Shown here: in pieces, positions 22,979 through 31,951 of the stretch
Layout of the letters: every line of letters begins with the position of its first letter
Position numbering within the stretch: position 1 is the stretch's first letter
DNA from: Sphaerisporangium melleum
GTDB taxonomy: Bacteria > Actinomycetota > Actinomycetes > Streptosporangiales > Streptosporangiaceae
DNA length: 46,377 bases
Assembly (NCBI RefSeq): GCF_014646695.1
Contig: NZ_BMNT01000054.1
Coordinates: forward strand, 1-46,377
Direction of reading: 5' to 3'
The notes under the pieces: generated by a model
The model's input: the letters and a program-made list of their open reading frames with translations, nothing else
The model's database searches: none
What the model was told of the DNA's origin: nothing
Translations under genes and position numbers: made by a program

Positions 22979-25900
22979 TCACCTACGTGCGGTGAGGAGG
23001 GTGTCGGCTTCCTGCTGGAGATCGTCGAGGTCCCCGAGCTCGGCGGGAGGGATGGCGTCGGGCAGCTCGTCTTCCATGAAGCGCAGCCGGCGGTCGCGCC
23101 ATCCTGAGGTCACCCAGGCGAGTTGCAGCAGGCCACTGAGGATGACCAGCATCGCCAGGCCGCGGCCGGGTCCGGTGCCGATCACCTGGCCGACCGTGCC
23201 GGCGAGCGCGCCTCCGGGTTCGAGCAGGGGCTGGACGTAGTGCTCGGCCAGCGGGCCGATGACCAGGTAGCCGAGCGGCATGGTCAGCAGCATCGTCATC
23301 ATGAAGAGGGAGAGCACCCGGCCCTGCAGCTCCAGCCCGATCTTCGACTGCACGAGAGCCAGCCAGTGTCCTTCGGCGATGGAGTCGCAGAACCAGATCG
23401 TGAACAGGCCCGCCGCGGCGAACCACGGGCCGGCGACGCCGATGAGGGACATCCCCACGCCGGACACGCCCAGGATGACGATCAGCCCGGTGGCCCTTCG
23501 GGGAGTGCCACCCCACAGGCCCATCACCAGGCTGCCGCACAGCGCGCCGAGGCCGCCGGCGCCCAGTGCCGTGCCGAGTACGGCCGTGGACTGCTCGGTC
23601 AGCAGCATCGGGATGATCACCGAGAAGCCGATCATGTACAGGACGTGGTGCACGACGAAGAAGCGCATCGCCCGCACCAGTGCCGGCCGCCGGGCGATGT
23701 ACCGCCAGCCGGCCGCGATCTCCTTGCCGAAGGTCTCGTCACGGCGGCGGAAGAGGGTGTCCGGGAAACGGACCAGGAGCAGCGTGACCACGCCGGCGGC
23801 GAAGCTGAGCACATCCAGCAGGATCACGCCCTGGATGCCGATGACGCCGATCAGGCCGGCGCCGAGTATCGGCGCGACCACCGTCCCCACCCCGACGCCG
23901 AGGTGGCTGATCCCGTTGGCGTGGCCCAGGTAGCGCTTGGGCACGAGCTGCGCCACCGCGGCCACGTAGGCCGGACGCTGGAAGGCGCCGGCCACGGAGG
24001 TGACGGACACGGCGAGGTAGATGTGCCACATCCGCAGGCCGCCGGCGAACACCAGCAGGCCGAGGAGGCCCATCGCCAGGGCGGCCGCCGCGTCGCTCGC
24101 CAGCATGACCCGCCGCCGGTCCCAGCGGTCGGCGACCGCGCCGGCCACCGGTCCCGCGAGGATGCCCGGCAGCAGGCCGATCGCGTTGATCACCGAGAAG
24201 TCGATGATCGAACCGGTCCGCTGGTAGACCCAGATGCTGAGCACGAGTGTGCTGAGGCTGCTGCCGATCATCGAGACGAACTGGCCGAGGGCCACCAGTG
24301 CGAACCGGGACAGACTCGGCGCCACCCGAGGCGCTACCCGAGGCGCCACCCGAGGGGCCGGACGAGGGGCCGGACGAGGGGCCGGACGAAGGGCCGGGCG
24401 AGGGGACGCCGCGCCTTCTGCCGATAGGGCGTTCACCGGTGTTCCATCGGCCGGTGGAGCCTTGACCGGGGTGATTCCGGACGGTGCGGCGTTGATCGAG
24501 AGAGTGCCCTCCGCGCCGGCCGGTGTGCTGCCCGCGGGATCGGCCTCGACCGGGGTGGCGTCGGCCGGCAGGGTGCCGGTCGTTCGTACGCCGGCAGGTC
24601 CGGTATCCGCCGTCAGGGCCTCGACCGGGGTGGGGTGTGTGGCGTCGGGCGGTGGGGTGGCGCCTCGCGGGGTGGTCTCGGCGCCGCCGGGGATGGTGCC
24701 GGCGCGCCATCGCCCGGCGTGTTCGACCAGGACGCGGGCCAGCGGCTCGGCGTGCGTCTTGACGAAGAAGTGCCCGGCCCGCGGCAGGACCGCCAGCTCC
24801 ACCGTGCCGGCGAAGTGCTCCCACTCGCGGTGGCGTTCCTCGTACAACTCGGTGACGCGGTCGCGGGAGCCGACGACGCTGAGCACCGGAGCCCGCAGCC
24901 GCTGGGTCCACTCCGCCTGCCGGTAGGCCGCGGTGAAGTACTCCTCGGCGTCCCGGGCGTCGTGCCGGACGTTGCGGACGACGAACCGTTCCTGCGCGGG
25001 GTCGTCCAGGTCGGTGAAACCACCCCTGGCCCGCAGGAACGAGAAGTACGCCCGGTCGGAGACGAACCGGTCGGACGGCACCAGCCGGTGGAACCAGTCG
25101 AACAGCCGTCCGGGCAGCCGCGCCGTGGGGAAGCTCGCGCCGGCGCCCACGCCGACCAGGTCGACGCCGGCGGCCTCGGCCCGGCGGGCGGTCTCCAGGG
25201 TCACCGCGCTGCCGAGGCAGTGCCCGTAGAGCAGGACCGGCCCGGACAGCGTCCGGATCTCGGCGAGCATCCGTTCGGCGACCTCGGCGGCGGGGAGCAG
25301 CGGCTCGTCCGCCCGGCTCTGGTCGTGGCCGGGAAGCTCGACGGCGTAGAGGGCCCAGTGCGCGGGGAGCGCGTCGGCCAGCGGCTGGTAGGCGATCGCG
25401 CTGCCGCCGGAGTACGGGACGGCGACGACCGTGACCCCGCCCGACGAGGCGTCCGCGTCGGCCGGGGTCAACCGGTGCAGCAGCCGCCGCGGCCCGGTGT
25501 CGTGCCCCGCGGACCGCTGGTCGAGCAGGGCCGCCAGGGCGCGCACGGTGGGGTGCCGGTACAGCTCCACCAGGGCCAGCGCGGGGTCGATGCGCCGGAC
25601 GAGCCGCAGCGCGGTGAAGGAGTCGCCGCCCAGGGAGAAGAAGTCGTCGTCGATGCCGACCTCTTCGACGCCGAGTGTCCGCGACCAGATCTCGGCTATG
25701 CGCCGTTCCGCGGCGGTCCGGGGGGCGACGCCGGTCGATGTGGCGGGGGTGTCCTGGGGCGCGGGCAGGGCTCGCCGGTCGAGCTTGCCGTTGGGGGTGA
25801 GCGGCAGCCGGGGCAGGACGACCAGCCGGGCGGGCACCATGTGCGGCGGCAGCGCGGTGGACAGGGCGGCGCGGACCGTCGCCTCGTCCAGATCACCGGT

Positions 25901-28900
25901 GCCGCGACGCGGCACCAGGTAGCCGACGAGCTGGGCCATCCCCGAGGCCGCCGTGTGCACCGCGGCGGCGCAGGCGAGCGTTCCGGGCAGCGCGCCGAGG
26001 GCGGCCTCGACCTCGCCCAGCTCGATCCGGTAGCCGTTGACCTTGACCTGGTCGTCGAGGCGGCCGAGGAAGTCGACGTTCCCGTCTCGGTGGAACCGCG
26101 CGCTGTCCCCGGTCCGGTACATCAGGGCGGGGCCGCCGGCCCGGTCGTGGAACGGATCGGGGACGAACCGCTCGGCCGTCAGTTCGGGCCGCTCGTGGTA
26201 GCCGAGGGCCACGCCCGCCCCGCCGAGGTACAGCTCGCCCACCACTCCCGCCGGGACCGGCCTGCGGTGGGCGTCCAGCACGTAGACCCGGTTGCCCGGG
26301 AACGGACGTCCGATGGGCAGCGGCGCGTCCGGCGGCAGTCCGCTGACGTCGCCGTCGAAGTACACGTTGTCCACCGTCACCTCGGTGACCCCGTAGGCGT
26401 TGACCACGCGGTTGCCGGGACCGACGAGCCGCTGCGCCTGGAGGTACTCGCGGACCTGCCACTTCTCGCCGCCGCCGATCAGCAGGCGGACGTGGTCCAG
26501 CCGCTCTCCGGCCGTCTCGACGTGCGCCAGCAGGTTCCGCAGGACGGCGGGCACGAGTTCGGTGCAGTTGACCCGCTCGCGGCGCATCAGCGCGTACAGC
26601 TCCGCCGGGTCGAGGAGCACTTCGCGGGGGACGACGACGAGCCGGCCGCCGGTGCACAGCGCGCGCAGCGTCTCGCCGACGAACATGTCGAAGGAGAAGC
26701 TGGCGGCCTGCTGGTAGGTCCAGCCCGGGTCGAGCGCGTACGCCTCCTGCCACATGCCGACCGCGTGGACCAGGTTGGCGTGGGTGACGACCACCCCTTT
26801 GGGACGCCCGGTGGAGCCCGAGGTGTAGATCACGTAGGCCGGGTCGCCGGGACCGGCCGCCGCCTCCAGGTCGCCGCCGTCCTCGGCGGCGATCTCCGCC
26901 GCGTCACGGTCGAGCGCGACGACGGCCACGCCGTCGGGGGCGGCCGGGACGCCGGGCAGGTCGAGCCTGGTGACCAGCGCGATCGCACCGCTGTCGCGCA
27001 GCATGTAGCCGAGCCGGTCCGCGGGGTAGGCCGCGTCGAGCGGGACGTACGCGCCGCCCGCCTTGAGCACCGCCCACATCGCCGCGAACAGCTCGATGCC
27101 GCGGTCCAGGCAGATCGCCACCCGGACGCCGGGGCGTACGCCGTGCCGGCGCAGCGTCCGGGCGAGCCGGTTGGCCTGTTCGTCGAGCTCCCGGTAGCTC
27201 ACCGTCGTCGTGCCGGCGGTGAGCGCCGGCGCGCCGGGTGCCGCGGCCGCGCATCGCTGGAACAGCTCGTGAACGGTGCGCGCGTCCGGTGGCGTGATCG
27301 CGGTGTCGTTCCACCGGTGCAGGATCCGGTCCCGCTCGGCGGGGGTGAGCAGGGGGAGGTCGCTCACTGGGGTGGCCGGTGCGGCGGCGGCCGCGTCCAG
27401 CAGGGTGAGCAGGTGGTCCACCAGGGCTTCGACGCGTTCGGCGTCGAAGAGCTCGGTGGCGTGGTCGACGGTCAGGACGGGCCCGTCCACCGTGAAGTGC
27501 AGGCCGAGGGCGAGGTCCACCATCATCGCGGCGGGCGGCTCGTCACCGGCGTACCGGACGAGAGCGCGGCGCGGCGCCGGGGTGTTGTGCACGGTGACGC
27601 TGACGCCGCTGAGCCGGCTGATCCTGCCCGCCTGAGTGCGCCCGATGGCGGCCATGATGTCCGTCAGCGGCAGATCCTGATGCTCCAGGTCCGTGACGAC
27701 CGTCTCCACCACCCGGGAGAGCAGTCCGGCGAAGGTGGGGTCGCCGGAGAGGTCACCTCGCAGCGGCAGGATGTTGAGCGCGGCCCCGATCAGCGACTCC
27801 AGCGCGGTGTCCTCGCGGCCGGCGACCGGTGCGAGCACGGTCACGTCCTCGCGCCCGGTGTACCTGCCGATCACCGCCTGCACTCCGGCCAGCACCACCA
27901 TGAAGAGGCTGGCGTGGTGCTCCCGTCCGCAGGCGCGGAGCCGGTCGAGCAGCTCGGGGGAGAGCCGGCGGGAGATCCGCGCCGCGGCGAAGGAACGCCG
28001 GGCGGGGAGGGGGCGGTCGGCGGGCAGGTCGAGGTCCAGGTCGGCCCCGGTGAACCGGTCCCGCCAGTACGCGGTGAGCGCCGCGTCGGCGGCTCGCGGG
28101 CCGAGGTCCGCGTCGGCGAACCGCTCTCGCTCGTACGCGGTGAGCGCGGCGCCGGCGGCCCGGGACGCCGGCTGGTCGTCGGGAGCGGGCGGCGCCGTCC
28201 GCCGTCCCTGTGCCATGTCGTGGTACAGCTCGGCCAGTTCGTCGCCGAACACTCCGGCCGACCATCCGTCGAAGACGAGGTGGTGGACGACCAGGAGCAG
28301 TTCGTCGTCGCCGCCGGTCCGCAGCAGCACCATGCGGGCCAGGGGGCCTTCCGCGAGGTCGAGCGGCTCCCGTACGGCCCGGTGGCGCTCCTGCTCTGCG
28401 CGTGACGCCCGCTGGTCCGGCGGCAGGTCCCGCAGGTCGATCTCGCTCAACGGTACGGTCCCCGTGGCGGCGACGAGCATCACCGGTTCGCCGTCCTGGA
28501 CCGGGAATCGGGCCCGCAGCGCGGGATGGCGGCGGGCCAGTTCGGCCAGGCAGGCCGCCAGCAGGTCCGCCCGCGCGGGGCCGGCCCACCGGTACCGGAT
28601 GCCCAGGGTGTACGCGGGCAGGTCCGCGCACAGGTGCTCGGCCATCCAGAACACGCGCTGCATCGCGGTGAGCGGCAGCACCCGCGGCCGGCCGTCCTCC
28701 TGCTCAGGCCCCTGCCGAGGCGCCGTCCGCCTCTCCCGAGGCTCAGCGGCCTTCTCCCGGGGCTCGGGCCGCCGCTCCTCGCGGGGGGCCGCGGTGGGGA
28801 CGGGCCACTGGGCCCCCGCCGGACCGCCGGTCGCGACCGGCGGTGCATCACTCGACCGGCCGGGGCCGGGTACGACCGGCGAGGTCCCGGCCGGCCGATC

Positions 28901-30967
28901 GGATGCCGCAGGCGAGGCCGTGACCGCACGCTCGGGCGCGCCCGGCGACGCCTCGGCCGGACGGCCGGGCACGGTCGGCGACGCCCCGGTCCGGCGTTCG
29001 GCCGCCGCTTCGGCCGCCCGTACCGCTGCCGCCAGCCCGGCGAGCGTCGGGGCCGCGTAGAGGTCGCTGAGCGCCAGCTCCAGTCCGAACGCGCGGCGCA
29101 GCCGGCCGATCAGGCGAATGGCGTGCAGCGAGTCGGCGCCGAGGGCGAAGAAGTCGTCGCGGGGGCCGATGCCGGTGACCCCGAGCAGGCTCTCCCACAG
29201 CGCGCGGACCCGCGCCTCGGCCGAGCCATCCGTGGCGTCCTCCAGGCCCGCCTCCGGCTCCCGGCCGGTTTCCCGGCCCGTCTCCGAGCCCGCCGTCGCC
29301 GGCCGGTCCGCGGTAGGGGGCAGGCCGGCCGAGCCGGTGACAGCCGTGGCCGCCAGCGCCGCCCGGTCGATCTTGCCCTGGATGGTGAGCGGGAAGGAGC
29401 CGTGCACGGTGACGACGGCAGGCACGAGGTAGTGCGGCAGCTCCTCGCGCAGGCGGCGGCGTACCTCGGCCGCGTCCGGGCCGCCGTCCTCCGCCAGCAC
29501 GTGGCCTGCCAGTCGCGCCTGCCCGGTGCTCTCCTCTACCAGCACCACGGCGTCGGCGACGCCGGGGAGCCCGCGCAGCGCGGACTCCACCTCGGCGGGT
29601 TCCACCCGGAAGCCCCGGATCTTCACCTGCCGGTCGAACCGGCCCAGATACTCCAGCGCCCCGTCGGGTCGCCGCCGGACGCGGTCGCCGGTGCGGTACT
29701 CCCGCCTCCCCAGCGTGTCCGTGACGAACCGTTCGGCGGTCGACTCGGGGCGTCCCAGGTAGCCGGCGGCGAGCGCGGCGCCCCCGATGTACAGCTCACC
29801 CGTCTCGCCGTCGGCCACATCGGTGCCGTCCGGTGCGGCGACTCGGCAGGTCACGCCGGGCAGCGGGTGGCCGATCGGCACCGGGTCGTCACCGGACCAC
29901 CAGGTCAGGTCGGCGGCGGTCGCGGTGACGATCGCCTCGGTGGGGCCGTAGGTGTTGAGCAGCCGCACCGCGTGACCGGTCCGCGCGTGCCAGCGCCCGA
30001 CCGTGCGCGCGTGCGCCGCCTCGCCACCGATGATCACCATGCGGACGGTCGCGGGCAGCGCCGCCTCCCCCTGGTCGATCGCCGAGACGAGCTCCCGCCA
30101 GTACGCCGTCGCCATGGCGAGCACGGTGACGCCGAGTTCGGCGCAGCGGCCGAGGAAGAGGCCGGGCCGGCTGATCATGTCCTCGTCGCGGACGACGACG
30201 GCGGCGCCGGTGATCAGCGCGGGGAAGATCTCCTGAACGCTCGCGTCGAAGCTGAGCGAGGCGAACTGGAGCACCCGGTCGTCGGCCCGGATGCCGTAGG
30301 TGTCGCGGGCGGCCCGGCAGAAGTGCGACCAGCCGCGCCGGGGGACCGCCACCCCCTTGGGACGACCGGTGGAACCGGAGGTGAAGATGACATAGGCCAC
30401 GTCCTCCGGCGAAGCGGCGGCACCGGGCACGGCTCCCGGCACCGCGGCGGCCCGGCCCGGCCCCACCCCGAGGTCGCCGCCCGGCTCTTCGGGGGAGTCG
30501 CTGCCGAGGTCGTCGCCGAGGCGCAGCAGCGCGGTGCCGGCGGGCAACGGTGGATCACCGTCCATCGGCACCAGTACGAGCCGAGGGCGCGCGTCCTCCA
30601 GCATCAGGGCCAGGCGCGCCGCCGGGTAGCCGGGGTCGAGCGGCACGTACCCCGCGCCGCAGCGCAACACCGCCAGCAGTGCCGTCACCGCGGCCCGCCC
30701 ACGCGGCAGGCACAGCCCGACCAGGTCACCGGGCCGGACGCCGGACGCGGCCAGAGCGCCGGCCAGGCGGTGCACCTCCGCGACCAGGCCGGCGTAGCTC
30801 GTCCGGCCCGTGGCGTCGATCAGGGCCGGCGCGCCGGGCCTGGTGCGCGCCTGTTCCTCGATGGCGGCGAACACGTCGAACGGCACGCCGTCCTCGCCGG
30901 ATCCGCCCGGCGGCCCTCCGTCGGGTGCCCCCGATCCCGGCACGCCGGTGAGGTGCATGGTGCTCAC
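22979..30967 (-). CDS. Bimodular NRPS fused to a C-terminal MFS exporter (A-PCP-C-A-PCP-TE-MFS)
   Basis: A 2,662-residue protein. A1 (about 15-545) has TSGSTGRPKG near 193 and FDASVQEIF near 239. PCP1 has LGADS with Ser613. A Pro/Ala-rich linker follows to about 745. The C domain (about 745-1190) carries HHLVFDG at 895-901. A2 (about 1215-1720) has TSGSTGRPKG near 1380, FDMFVGET near 1424 and YGVTE instead of YGPTE. PCP2 has LGGDS with Ser1783. The TE (about 1840-2080) has GHCLGS with Cys1917 in place of Ser, SRDRV for Asp and GHFF with His2066. A Pro/Thr/Ala linker with 12-bp repeats leads to a 12-segment EntS-like MFS domain (about 2215-2635). GTG 30967 overlaps the desaturase TGA and has GAGGAG upstream. 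Eye-read specificity codes: A1 D-A-Q-A-I-G-T-V-T-K (unassigned); A2 D-M-G-E-I-G-A-V-D-K, close to ornithine codes. The likely product is a dipeptide released by a Cys-TE and exported by the same protein. Confidence 0.93.
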   Translation of the reverse strand: MSTMHLTGVPGSGAPDGGPPGGSGEDGVPFDVFAAIEEQARTRPGAPALIDATGRTSYAGLVAEVHRLAGALAASGVRPGDLVGLCLPRGRAAVTALLAVLRCGAGYVPLDPGYPAARLALMLEDARPRLVLVPMDGDPPLPAGTALLRLGDDLGSDSPEEPGGDLGVGPGRAAAVPGAVPGAAASPEDVAYVIFTSGSTGRPKGVAVPRRGWSHFCRAARDTYGIRADDRVLQFASLSFDASVQEIFPALITGAAVVVRDEDMISRPGLFLGRCAELGVTVLAMATAYWRELVSAIDQGEAALPATVRMVIIGGEAAHARTVGRWHARTGHAVRLLNTYGPTEAIVTATAADLTWWSGDDPVPIGHPLPGVTCRVAAPDGTDVADGETGELYIGGAALAAGYLGRPESTAERFVTDTLGRREYRTGDRVRRRPDGALEYLGRFDRQVKIRGFRVEPAEVESALRGLPGVADAVVLVEESTGQARLAGHVLAEDGGPDAAEVRRRLREELPHYLVPAVVTVHGSFPLTIQGKIDRAALAATAVTGSAGLPPTADRPATAGSETGRETGREPEAGLEDATDGSAEARVRALWESLLGVTGIGPRDDFFALGADSLHAIRLIGRLRRAFGLELALSDLYAAPTLAGLAAAVRAAEAAAERRTGASPTVPGRPAEASPGAPERAVTASPAASDRPAGTSPVVPGPGRSSDAPPVATGGPAGAQWPVPTAAPREERRPEPREKAAEPRERRTAPRQGPEQEDGRPRVLPLTAMQRVFWMAEHLCADLPAYTLGIRYRWAGPARADLLAACLAELARRHPALRARFPVQDGEPVMLVAATGTVPLSEIDLRDLPPDQRASRAEQERHRAVREPLDLAEGPLARMVLLRTGGDDELLLVVHHLVFDGWSAGVFGDELAELYHDMAQGRRTAPPAPDDQPASRAAGAALTAYERERFADADLGPRAADAALTAYWRDRFTGADLDLDLPADRPLPARRSFAAARISRRLSPELLDRLRACGREHHASLFMVVLAGVQAVIGRYTGREDVTVLAPVAGREDTALESLIGAALNILPLRGDLSGDPTFAGLLSRVVETVVTDLEHQDLPLTDIMAAIGRTQAGRISRLSGVSVTVHNTPAPRRALVRYAGDEPPAAMMVDLALGLHFTVDGPVLTVDHATELFDAERVEALVDHLLTLLDAAAAAPATPVSDLPLLTPAERDRILHRWNDTAITPPDARTVHELFQRCAAAAPGAPALTAGTTTVSYRELDEQANRLARTLRRHGVRPGVRVAICLDRGIELFAAMWAVLKAGGAYVPLDAAYPADRLGYMLRDSGAIALVTRLDLPGVPAAPDGVAVVALDRDAAEIAAEDGGDLEAAAGPGDPAYVIYTSGSTGRPKGVVVTHANLVHAVGMWQEAYALDPGWTYQQAASFSFDMFVGETLRALCTGGRLVVVPREVLLDPAELYALMRRERVNCTELVPAVLRNLLAHVETAGERLDHVRLLIGGGEKWQVREYLQAQRLVGPGNRVVNAYGVTEVTVDNVYFDGDVSGLPPDAPLPIGRPFPGNRVYVLDAHRRPVPAGVVGELYLGGAGVALGYHERPELTAERFVPDPFHDRAGGPALMYRTGDSARFHRDGNVDFLGRLDDQVKVNGYRIELGEVEAALGALPGTLACAAAVHTAASGMAQLVGYLVPRRGTGDLDEATVRAALSTALPPHMVPARLVVLPRLPLTPNGKLDRRALPAPQDTPATSTGVAPRTAAERRIAEIWSRTLGVEEVGIDDDFFSLGGDSFTALRLVRRIDPALALVELYRHPTVRALAALLDQRSAGHDTGPRRLLHRLTPADADASSGGVTVVAVPYSGGSAIAYQPLADALPAHWALYAVELPGHDQSRADEPLLPAAEVAERMLAEIRTLSGPVLLYGHCLGSAVTLETARRAEAAGVDLVGVGAGASFPTARLPGRLFDWFHRLVPSDRFVSDRAYFSFLRARGGFTDLDDPAQERFVVRNVRHDARDAEEYFTAAYRQAEWTQRLRAPVLSVVGSRDRVTELYEERHREWEHFAGTVELAVLPRAGHFFVKTHAEPLARVLVEHAGRWRAGTIPGGAETTPRGATPPPDATHPTPVEALTADTGPAGVRTTGTLPADATPVEADPAGSTPAGAEGTLSINAAPSGITPVKAPPADGTPVNALSAEGAASPRPALRPAPRPAPRPAPRVAPRVAPRVAPSLSRFALVALGQFVSMIGSSLSTLVLSIWVYQRTGSIIDFSVINAIGLLPGILAGPVAGAVADRWDRRRVMLASDAAAALAMGLLGLLVFAGGLRMWHIYLAVSVTSVAGAFQRPAYVAAVAQLVPKRYLGHANGISHLGVGVGTVVAPILGAGLIGVIGIQGVILLDVLSFAAGVVTLLLVRFPDTLFRRRDETFGKEIAAGWRYIARRPALVRAMRFFVVHHVLYMIGFSVIIPMLLTEQSTAVLGTALGAGGLGALCGSLVMGLWGGTPRRATGLIVILGVSGVGMSLIGVAGPWFAAAGLFTIWFCDSIAEGHWLALVQSKIGLELQGRVLSLFMMTMLLTMPLGYLVIGPLAEHYVQPLLEPGGALAGTVGQVIGTGPGRGLAMLVILSGLLQLAWVTSGWRDRRLRFMEDELPDAIPPAELGDLDDLQQEADTLLTARR
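24319..24402 (-). repeat. 12-bp tandem repeats encoding the TE-MFS linker
   Basis: Seven consecutive 12-bp units encode RPAP/RVAP tetrapeptides immediately before the MFS domain. Three carry the Val form and four the Pro/Leu form. Because the unit is a multiple of 3, copy-number change would alter linker length without breaking the fusion. Confidence 0.9.
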
Positions 30968-31914
30968 GACGACTCCTCGACATTCGAACGACCGAGACGC
31001 GCGGGCCGGTGCACGGCCTTCCAGAGGGTGCGGTAGAAGTCGGCGTAGGTGCGCTCGACGTGCACCGCGTGGCGCCGGGTCTCGTCGTGCCGTTCGGGCA
31101 GCCGGTTGATCGGCACGCTCATCGCGGCATGGTGCTCGATGTGCAGGTTGTTGCCGTTGGTGAACCAGGTGCTGAGGCGGCTCCCCCGGATGGACCGGGT
31201 GTTGCGCAGCACGTCGGTGGTGGCGGTGTCGCAGAGCACGTGCTCGGGCAGTTCGACGAGGAAGTGCATCGGTACGGCGAGGACGAGGGGGAGCACCCAC
31301 AGCCGCAGCGGGTACTGCCCGTACCCCGCGAGGGCGGCGCCGATCGCGGTCAGTACGACCGCGCCGAGGACGAGATGCTCGGTGACGGCGCGGCGGCGCA
31401 TGCCGGGGCTGATCGGGCCGTACCGGTAGGTCCAGCGTCCGGTGGCCGCGAGCGCGACCTCCCACAGCACCGAGGCGAGGCGCCGGTAGTCGAGCAGGCC
31501 TCGCACCAGGTGGGAGACGGTCAGCGGCGCCCGGGTGTCGAAGCCGAAGAACTCGGTGTCCTGCGGGGTGCCCAGGTGGCGGTGGTGTTGCAGGTGGCGT
31601 AGCCGGTAGTGGCTGTACACGACCAGCAGGGGAATGCCCAGCGGCACGCCCACGAGCCGGTGCTGCCAGGGCCGCAGGAAGGCGGAGTGGTGCAGGCACT
31701 GGTGCTGGAGCTCGACCGCGTGGGTGTACATCGCGGCGAGGATCACCACGCCGGCCGCGATCGCGAGCGGTTCGGGGCGCAGGGCGAGGGTCGCCCCGAG
31801 CGCGGTGAGCGCGGCCAGCACGGCGAGCTTGCCGACGAAGACGCCCTGGTCGCCGCGGCTCACTTTGGTGCGGGTGAAGAGCAGCGCGGGGCCGCCCTCG
31901 GTCACTGTGGTCAT
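30964..31914 (-). CDS. Membrane fatty-acid-desaturase-family di-iron enzyme
   Basis: The 316-residue integral membrane protein carries the histidine boxes of the FA-desaturase superfamily: HQCLHH near 70, RHLQHHRH near 105 and NNLHIEHH near 265. Hydrophobic pairs lie between them (about 30-65 and 185-225). The di-iron family oxidises C-H bonds by desaturation or hydroxylation. It lies between the PLP enzyme and the NRPS, and its TGA overlaps the NRPS GTG, so it is translationally coupled and most likely tailors the peptide, its building block or an acyl chain. ATG 31914 has GAGGG 5 nt upstream. Regiochemistry cannot be predicted. Confidence 0.88.
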   Translation of the reverse strand: MTTVTEGGPALLFTRTKVSRGDQGVFVGKLAVLAALTALGATLALRPEPLAIAAGVVILAAMYTHAVELQHQCLHHSAFLRPWQHRLVGVPLGIPLLVVYSHYRLRHLQHHRHLGTPQDTEFFGFDTRAPLTVSHLVRGLLDYRRLASVLWEVALAATGRWTYRYGPISPGMRRRAVTEHLVLGAVVLTAIGAALAGYGQYPLRLWVLPLVLAVPMHFLVELPEHVLCDTATTDVLRNTRSIRGSRLSTWFTNGNNLHIEHHAAMSVPINRLPERHDETRRHAVHVERTYADFYRTLWKAVHRPARLGRSNVEESS

Positions 31915-31951
31915 CGTTTCCCTCGATCCCGTGTCGGTGTGCGGACGCCGG

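Noticed and set aside
24635-28405. A 1,256-residue plus-strand ORF inside the NRPS gene
   Set aside because: It is antisense to clear adenylation, condensation and thioesterase domains and consists of low-complexity Gly/Arg/Val-rich translation typical of GC-rich shadows.
30967-31699. N-terminal extension of the NRPS to 31699
   Set aside because: This part overlaps the desaturase in another frame. GTG 30967 has GAGGAG and overlaps the desaturase stop.
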